Source: a virus
IMG/VR virus record: IMGVR_UViG_3300032360_000008
Location: 1 to 55,887 of that record
Reading direction: 5' to 3' (one strand)
Length of the DNA: 55,887 bases
Made by a program: the position numbers and the translations under genes. The notes beneath the pieces are model-generated. The model searched no databases. It was not told where the DNA came from and worked only from the letters and a program-made list of their open reading frames with translations. Of this stretch, positions 51,937-55,887 are shown one piece after another (the first letter of the stretch is position 1; the number at the start of each line of letters is the position of its first letter).

Positions 51937-52161
51937 TTATACACCAAAAGTTTGAGAATCTTCGCCCTGCATTTTCTTTAACATTTTTGCACAAGCAAAA
52001 CCTAAAGTTTCTTTAAGTTCTGTTAATATAACTTTGGTTTCTCCCTTAGTTATACCAAATTCTTCTCCCGATTGATATAAAAGTTCGGTGGAATGTTCTT
52101 TAGGCACACTTGTTATAATTACCCCTGCAACAGCACAGAACATTTCTTTATTGGTGATCAT
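51937..52161 (-). CDS. Hypothetical protein, 74 aa
   Basis: Amphipathic helices (EEFGITKGETKVILTELKE). Two cysteines far apart, not a zinc motif. ATGA overlap with the upstream gene. No family recognised. Confidence 0.55.
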   Translation of the reverse strand: MITNKEMFCAVAGVIITSVPKEHSTELLYQSGEEFGITKGETKVILTELKETLGFACAKMLKKMQGEDSQTFGV

Positions 52162-52616
52162 TTAAATTCTCCACCATTTTTGTTTTCATACGACATATTA
52201 AAAGTTTTACCATACTTTAAAACTTTTTGGCATAGTTCTTTTGATTCTTCCCATTCTTCTTCACCGTCAGAACTTACTTTAATTCTATTACCAAAATATT
52301 TTTTGGCTATTATTAAAGCACAACATACAGCTATATCGTATTCTTTTCTTGCAGTTTTGCAAAAGTCAAAATATTCAATCTCTCCTGTATGTGATTTTTC
52401 CAATGGGTTTGTTCTATTCATTGTGAAAGTTTCGTGAGCTTCTTCACCTATACCATTAAAGATCATATTTTCACCATTTACATTAAACTTTTGGTTTGTT
52501 TCGTGATCTAATTTGTCTATAAAATGGGGTAAGATTTTGATAAAGTCATTAGCAAAACCTCTCCATAAAGTTACAGGAAATTCTTCGGTTATATTCCAAT
52601 AATGTGTATAACCCAA
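52158..52616 (-). CDS. MGYTHYW-type conserved protein, 152 aa
   Basis: It begins MGYTHYW and contains NPLEKSHTGEIEYFDFCKTARKEYD and the terminal ISSDGEEEWEES-like part. This is the pattern of a protein family of unknown function that is widespread in phages and some bacteria. The start is TTG at 52616, 5 bp from the preceding gene. Confidence 0.7.
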   Translation of the reverse strand: MGYTHYWNITEEFPVTLWRGFANDFIKILPHFIDKLDHETNQKFNVNGENMIFNGIGEEAHETFTMNRTNPLEKSHTGEIEYFDFCKTARKEYDIAVCCALIIAKKYFGNRIKVSSDGEEEWEESKELCQKVLKYGKTFNMSYENKNGGEFK

Positions 52617-52621
52617 TTATA

Positions 52622-52864
52622 TCACCCTAACTCCATGACTATTGGCAAAGCTAGATCAGTTTTGCTCAAATCTTCTCCTTTAAATATACTTCGGACTAAT
52701 ACTTGTTCCGTTCCGTTTGAGTGATATTTTTTATCACAATCTTGGCAATATAACCAACCCTCATACCAACTAAGGTCTTCAAGGGCAACAAATTTTTGAT
52801 CACTTACCTGCTTATTACATATATCACATAATAAACAATCTTTTGGGATTTCTATTCGTTCCAT
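52622..52864 (-). CDS. Zinc-finger protein, 80 aa
   Basis: CLLCDICNK near residues 10-18 and CQDCDKKYH near 40-48 form a LIM- or FYVE-like pair. First gene of a three-gene operon; the promoter AATATAAA at 52886-52893 is centred 25 bp upstream. Confidence 0.6.
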   Translation of the reverse strand: MERIEIPKDCLLCDICNKQVSDQKFVALEDLSWYEGWLYCQDCDKKYHSNGTEQVLVRSIFKGEDLSKTDLALPIVMELG

Positions 52865-52898
52865 GTTATACTATACACATACTTTAATATAAATCTTT
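52865..52898 (-). promoter_or_regulatory. Early-type promoter (copy 2)
   Basis: Almost identical to the region before the 49504 gene: TTATACTATAC next to the start and TTAATATAAATCTTT at the TATA position, with identical spacing. Confidence 0.55.
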
Positions 52899-52918
52899 AA
52901 AAAATAAAAATAAAAAAA

Positions 52919-53041
52919 TTATTCTCTTGTTTTTTGCCAACAACTTAAACAAATTTCAACGTTTTCTTTTCCACGCCTTACATATATAACGCCTTTTTCT
53001 GTTATGGTTTCGCCTTTACAATCTATACATATATTATTCAA
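52919..53041 (-). CDS. Zinc-ribbon miniprotein, 40 aa
   Basis: CIDC (5-8) and CLSC (31-34) around a basic beta hairpin. TTG start coupled by TTGA to the upstream stop. Last gene of the ten-gene operon that starts at 54868. Confidence 0.5.
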   Translation of the reverse strand: MNNICIDCKGETITEKGVIYVRRGKENVEICLSCWQKTRE

Positions 53042-53154
53042 AATCCAAATTCCTCTATTCTTTTTAATTCGTCTTTAAGTGTTTTTTCCATACATATTGG
53101 ACAACCACCCGCTACACCATTATGATATAATTTATGATATGAGCATTTATTCAT
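53038..53154 (-). CDS. Zinc-binding miniprotein, 38 aa
   Basis: C4, H7, H11 and CPIC (18-21) suggest one zinc ion. Overlaps the upstream gene by 8 nt. Confidence 0.5.
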   Translation of the reverse strand: MNKCSYHKLYHNGVAGGCPICMEKTLKDELKRIEEFGF

Positions 53155-53293
53155 ATATAGGATCTCCTTGTGTAGTATTTCTATGTTGAATTTGTGCTTT
53201 ACTATGCCATATATTATGCCTAGATATTCTTTTCATATAATCGGGATCAGCATTGTCAAAAGTCATAGTACATAAAGAGCATTTTTTAATCAT
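53147..53293 (-). CDS. C2H2-like zinc-finger protein, 48 aa
   Basis: CSLC (5-8) followed after 15-19 residues by RHNIWH gives a C2H2 pattern with an F in the hydrophobic core (MTFDNADPDYMKRI). Basic tail. Overlaps the upstream gene by 8 nt. Confidence 0.55.
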   Translation of the reverse strand: MIKKCSLCTMTFDNADPDYMKRISRHNIWHSKAQIQHRNTTQGDPIYE

Positions 53294-53438
53294 GGTTATT
53301 CCTCGTTTTAATTGCAAGTTCTGTTATATATTCATAACCGCTTGGGTTATCTGCTTCTCTCCAAATTGAAATATATATGGAATCTTTTTTAAAGTCCAAA
53401 TCTACAATTCTTTTTCCATATTGTACGGTTTTTTTCAT
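53286..53438 (-). CDS. Hypothetical protein, 50 aa
   Basis: Small beta protein (TVQYGKRIVDLDF, SIYISIWREA). ATGA-like overlap with the DUF4314-like gene. No family recognised. Confidence 0.5.
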   Translation of the reverse strand: MKKTVQYGKRIVDLDFKKDSIYISIWREADNPSGYEYITELAIKTRNNHD

Positions 53439-53686
53439 TGTATAACCTCATATTGATCGTCACATTCAGGCACGATAGCAAAGTTTGATCCATTGTCAAA
53501 CTTACACCAAATTTGAGTAAAGCCACCGTCAAAATTTACTTTATTTATATCATATACCGTTCCAATATACTCATTATTTATTAAGTCAGTATATGGATCG
53601 TTAGTTTTTACCAACTTTACACGATTTCCAATTTTTACATTCATATTATTATCATTACATTTAGGCAATATATATCTTTCATTCAT
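53435..53686 (-). CDS. DUF4314-like protein, 83 aa
   Basis: GNRVKLVKTNDPYTDL, IGTVYDI, IWCKFDNGSNFAIVP and YEVI reproduce the SH3/KOW-like barrel of the DUF4314 family, common in phages. The first 14 residues before MNVKIGN may be an extension. Confidence 0.65.
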   Translation of the reverse strand: MNERYILPKCNDNNMNVKIGNRVKLVKTNDPYTDLINNEYIGTVYDINKVNFDGGFTQIWCKFDNGSNFAIVPECDDQYEVIQ

Positions 53687-53879
53687 TTTGTAATACCTCT
53701 AATAATATTCTTTTTTGTGCGTTTAGTTGTCTTATATCGTCAATTAATATATTATGATCGTCATAATGACCAACTCGATCTTCACGTTCATAACACCAAG
53801 TATTATCAAGCATTTTTAATTCTTCTAATTTTTTTGATATATCTTGAATTAAAGACATTAATCTTAAAGCTGATAACAT
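53679..53879 (-). CDS. Helical protein, 66 aa
   Basis: Two coiled-coil-like helices (LIQDISKKLEELK and IDDIRQLNAQKRILLEVL). The frame starts at 53888, but ATG 53879 overlaps the preceding stop (TAATG), the usual coupling here. Confidence 0.5.
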   Translation of the reverse strand: MLSALRLMSLIQDISKKLEELKMLDNTWCYEREDRVGHYDDHNILIDDIRQLNAQKRILLEVLQNE

Positions 53880-54292
53880 TATATACAAAACTCCTGACTT
53901 AGTGTAAGTTTTTCTGTTCGACTTTTCATTTTAACTCCTCTAAATTGAGTTTCTGATATAATTATATCAGGTAAGTCTTTTTTTATTGCTTGAATCATTG
54001 GTAAGGGAATTAAAATTATATCAGGATTATTATTAGACATTAAAATTTTAACTATTTCTTCTTTTAATTCAGAACTTAAGCCAAAACTTAAAGAATTATT
54101 ATTAATTTCAATTCCTCGTATAATTTGTTTAGATATATGAGATATAAAATTAACTTTTAACCTTTCTGATCTTTCAGGATCACAAGCTTTTAAAGTTTCG
54201 CCTGTATTAAAATTAAATTCATGTGGGCTTGAAAAATTACCCACAATTAAACCATTTTTTAAAGTCGTTACAGGCATATTATATACGGTCAT
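53879..54292 (-). CDS. Hypothetical protein, 137 aa
   Basis: Alpha/beta protein with a hydrophobic strand NPDIILIPLPMIQ and a helix ELKEEIVKILMS. No motif recognised. Coupled on both sides. Confidence 0.55.
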   Translation of the reverse strand: MTVYNMPVTTLKNGLIVGNFSSPHEFNFNTGETLKACDPERSERLKVNFISHISKQIIRGIEINNNSLSFGLSSELKEEIVKILMSNNNPDIILIPLPMIQAIKKDLPDIIISETQFRGVKMKSRTEKLTLSQEFCI

Positions 54293-54345
54293 TTTATATC
54301 GTTTTCTCCTGTTACTTCTTTATCAAAGTCCAATATATTTTCCAT
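54289..54345 (-). CDS. Possible very small peptide, 18 aa
   Basis: A short frame from ATG 54345 to TGA overlapping the next ATG by 4 nt. A TTG five codons upstream would give 23 aa and would also overlap the preceding stop. Kept because the coupling matches the rest of the operon; may only serve coupling. Confidence 0.3.
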   Translation of the reverse strand: MENILDFDKEVTGENDIK

Positions 54346-54353
54346 ATCTGAAT

Positions 54354-54575
54354 TTAACAAAATATATCATTTTCCTTTATATATTCTTCAATATGCTTTT
54401 TTGCTTCTTTAAATGTTGGATCAGTTTGTTTTGTATAACCAAAACTAAAGCAATCTATACAAATTTTTTCCTCGTTAAAGTATTCTTGTTTATAAAATAC
54501 ATTAACGGTTTTTGATTCGTTCCATTCAAAAATATATGGATTATTATCAAAGTTAAAAAGAATATATGATTCCAT
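54354..54575 (-). CDS. Hypothetical protein, 73 aa
   Basis: Aromatic-rich beta N-terminus (MESYILFNFDNNPYIF) and a helical C-terminus. ATG 54575 overlaps the upstream stop (TAATG), so the extension to 54593 is unnecessary. No family recognised. Confidence 0.55.
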   Translation of the reverse strand: MESYILFNFDNNPYIFEWNESKTVNVFYKQEYFNEEKICIDCFSFGYTKQTDPTFKEAKKHIEEYIKENDIFC

Positions 54576-54868
54576 TATTTCAAATCCTCGCACATTTGTT
54601 TTTTAACTTCATTTTCTTTGTAGTCCAAATATTCAATAGTGTTTTGATATATCAATCTTAAAGTTGTATTTTGGAGTAAATGAATTTGATCCATAATTGG
54701 TATATCGGCATTTTGAACTAAATCGGTAAGGGCTACACTTAAGGATTTTATTTTTTGTAAGTCGGTTTCAACTTGTCCAACATTGTTTAAATCATGGTAA
54801 ACTTTGATCGCATATTCCATGCTTTTTTCTTCTTTATATGTTGGTCTATTTTCTTGACTTGTTGTCAT
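54575..54868 (-). CDS. Helical hypothetical protein, 97 aa
   Basis: Mostly helical; no cysteine pair. First gene of a ten-gene minus operon (to 52919). TATATAAA at 54891-54898 is centred 26 bp upstream, and the 11-bp repeat array lies just beyond. Confidence 0.55.
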   Translation of the reverse strand: MTTSQENRPTYKEEKSMEYAIKVYHDLNNVGQVETDLQKIKSLSVALTDLVQNADIPIMDQIHLLQNTTLRLIYQNTIEYLDYKENEVKKQMCEDLK

Positions 54869-54976
54869 ACATTATACCATACTAAAAAGATATATAAATA
54901 TATCTCGGATTTTGGATCTTTTTTAGGCGTAAATCTTTAAAAATTTCTTTATTCGAGTTTAGAAACATTTTTTATT

Positions 54977-55040
54977 AGATATACTTTAGATATACTTTAG
55001 ATATACTTTAGATATACTTTAGATATACTTTAGATATATT
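54977..55040. repeat. Five tandem 11-bp repeats AGATATACTTT
   Basis: Five exact copies (54977-55031) plus a partial sixth. The period of 11 bp is close to one helical turn. It lies between the end of the 55039 gene and the promoter of the 54868 operon. Confidence 0.75.
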
Positions 55041-55530
55041 ATATATTTTTTTCATTCAAATATTGAAAATATAAAAATGGTAATGGCAAATAATTATTTT
55101 TTATTCTTAATAATGCGATCATATTTTTTGGGATCTCTATTCCGTAATATTCAGATCCATAACGATCAGAATGTCCACTAGTATTAATTGATAAAGTAGG
55201 ATCTATTACTTCATTATTTTCATTAATTAAAAAGGCGTGTTCAATAGGGATCAAACTCATTGTATAACCTTCTATATATTTTAGATTTTCTTCTTTATAT
55301 ACTGCTTTATAGCAATTATCAAAACACCTTTTAATTTTTGTACGGTTTCTTTTTTGGACTTTAACAGATTCAGTTTTATTAATTATATGATATAATTTGG
55401 CATTTTGTTTAAACCATTTGTGATATTTTTTTGTGTTATCCATATATTTAGAAAGTTGATCAACATATTCTATTAATTCTGACTTTAACAAATCAGGTTT
55501 TGATATATCATATAATTTATTTTCTGACAT
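55039..55530 (-). CDS. Conserved phage-type protein, 163 aa
   Basis: Residues 75-145 show a pattern met in many phage proteins of unknown function: YIEGYTMSLIPIEHAFLINE, then VIDPTLSI and YYGIEIP. The N-terminal 70 residues are helical and basic. No catalytic assignment. It starts 1 bp from the stop of the next gene upstream. Confidence 0.6.
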   Translation of the reverse strand: MSENKLYDISKPDLLKSELIEYVDQLSKYMDNTKKYHKWFKQNAKLYHIINKTESVKVQKRNRTKIKRCFDNCYKAVYKEENLKYIEGYTMSLIPIEHAFLINENNEVIDPTLSINTSGHSDRYGSEYYGIEIPKNMIALLRIKNNYLPLPFLYFQYLNEKNI

Positions 55531-55531
55531 T

Positions 55532-55609
55532 TTAAAAATCCTCTAAAGTAAAATTTTCATATAATTTACTTTTTAAATTTGGTTTTTTACGACTTTGAAA
55601 TTTTAACAT
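55532..55609 (-). CDS. Possible basic peptide, 25 aa
   Basis: A 25-residue frame, basic in the first half (MLKFQSRKKPNLKSK). Coupled between the 55611 and 55039 genes; no motif. Confidence 0.35.
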   Translation of the reverse strand: MLKFQSRKKPNLKSKLYENFTLEDF

Positions 55610-55610
55610 T

Positions 55611-55887
55611 TTAAATCATTCCTAAAACTTTATTATAATTTTCTTCATTTTTATTTTCAATATATGAATCAAAAGCAAATGCAACTTTAATATTTTTCTT
55701 AACTGCTTTTGCTATTTTTGTTTTGAAAAAATTGTTAAACTCATATAATTTTTCATTTTCATTTTCTGATTCTGATTCTGATTCTGATTCTGATTCTGAT
55801 TCTGATTCTGATTCTGATTCTGATTCTGATTCTGATTCTGATTCTGATTCTGATTCTGATTCTGATTCTGATTCTGATTCTGATTCT
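55611..55887 (-). CDS. Ser-Glu repeat protein, incomplete at its start
   Basis: The gene continues past the window end. The visible part starts inside at least 20 Ser-Glu dipeptides, followed by ENENEKLYEF and a helical C-terminal domain (FKTKIAKAVKKNIKVAFAF). The acidic dipeptide tract could be a flexible spacer or phosphorylated linker. Confidence 0.6.
   Translation of the reverse strand, partial: ESESESESESESESESESESESESESESESESESESESESENENEKLYEFNNFFKTKIAKAVKKNIKVAFAFDSYIENKNEENYNKVLGMI
55764..55887. repeat. Hexanucleotide microsatellite TTCTGA
   Basis: About 20.7 uninterrupted copies of a 6-bp unit run to the end of the window. In frame on the minus strand it encodes Ser-Glu. A perfect repeat at a sequence end suggests assembly stopped here. 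Confidence 0.85.

Noticed and set aside
1-55887. Circular or terminally redundant genome
   Set aside because: The first bases and the final TTCTGA array do not match, and the right end lies inside an open gene.
55764-55887. Telomere-like repeat at the right end
   Set aside because: The repeat is in frame within a gene that continues beyond the window, so a coding microsatellite is simpler.

Overview
The window looks like most of the genome of a tailed archaeal virus (class Caudoviricetes, siphovirus-like). Evidence for a tailed virus is a complete head and tail assembly line: portal, prohead protease, scaffold-like protein, HK97-type major capsid protein, connector and neck proteins, tail tube, frameshifted tail chaperone pair, tape measure, baseplate proteins and large terminase. 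Evidence for an archaeal host is the replication set (RadA, a PrimPol-MCM helicase fusion and a family B polymerase) and the gene starts. Most transcription units have a TATA box (TTTAAATA or TTTATATA type) whose centre lies about 24-29 bp before the start codon, which implies leaderless mRNAs. Genes inside operons start by ATGA, TTGA or TAATG overlaps, sometimes with a GGAG-type ribosome site. The DNA is AT-rich (about one third G+C by eye). A marine Nitrososphaeria (Thaumarchaeota) host would fit this, but that is inference; other AT-rich archaea are not excluded. No integrase, tRNA, CRISPR array or rRNA was seen. The two ends do not match each other. The right end runs into a hexanucleotide repeat inside an open gene, so the sequence is probably cut by an assembly break rather than complete.

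Layout. (1) 1-2.3 kb: small accessory genes, mostly on the minus strand, several of them single zinc-ribbon miniproteins. (2) 2.3-4.2 kb: a palindrome-rich control region, a small plus-strand gene, and radA. (3) 4.3-18.9 kb: head and tail morphogenesis on the plus strand, with one divergent minus gene (6815-7381). (4) 19-25 kb: RecB-like nuclease, terminase, small regulators and a metallophosphoesterase. (5) 25.2-37.4 kb: a very large adhesion module. It has a classical tail fibre, two copies of a duplicated beta-rich receptor-binding cassette, kelch-like and NHL propeller repeats, and an unusual protein built of 33 copies of a 14-residue repeat carrying an LKH motif. (6) 37.4-44.1 kb: two related DNA methyltransferases, a MazG-like nucleotide pyrophosphohydrolase, a DUF559-like nuclease, the PrimPol-MCM fusion and a HELLH metallopeptidase-like protein. 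(7) 44.1-47.7 kb, minus strand: PolB preceded by a zinc miniprotein and two more adenine methyltransferases. (8) 47.7-55.9 kb, minus strand: about thirty tiny genes in tightly overlapping operons, many with paired CxxC motifs. A 730 bp structured non-coding region (51209-51936) interrupts it and may hold a small RNA and/or a replication origin.

The virus seems to bring its own replisome core (PrimPol-MCM, PolB, RadA) and four DNA methyltransferases for protecting or marking its DNA. It packages DNA with TerL and devotes about a fifth of its length to receptor binding. The right-hand minus operons share a promoter type (AATATAAATCTTT on the plus strand) and are the best candidates for early, host-takeover genes. 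The most unusual items are the LKH repeat protein, the CCCTTTA frameshift site in the tail chaperone gene, the PrimPol-MCM fusion, the structured non-coding region and the zinc-miniprotein operons.
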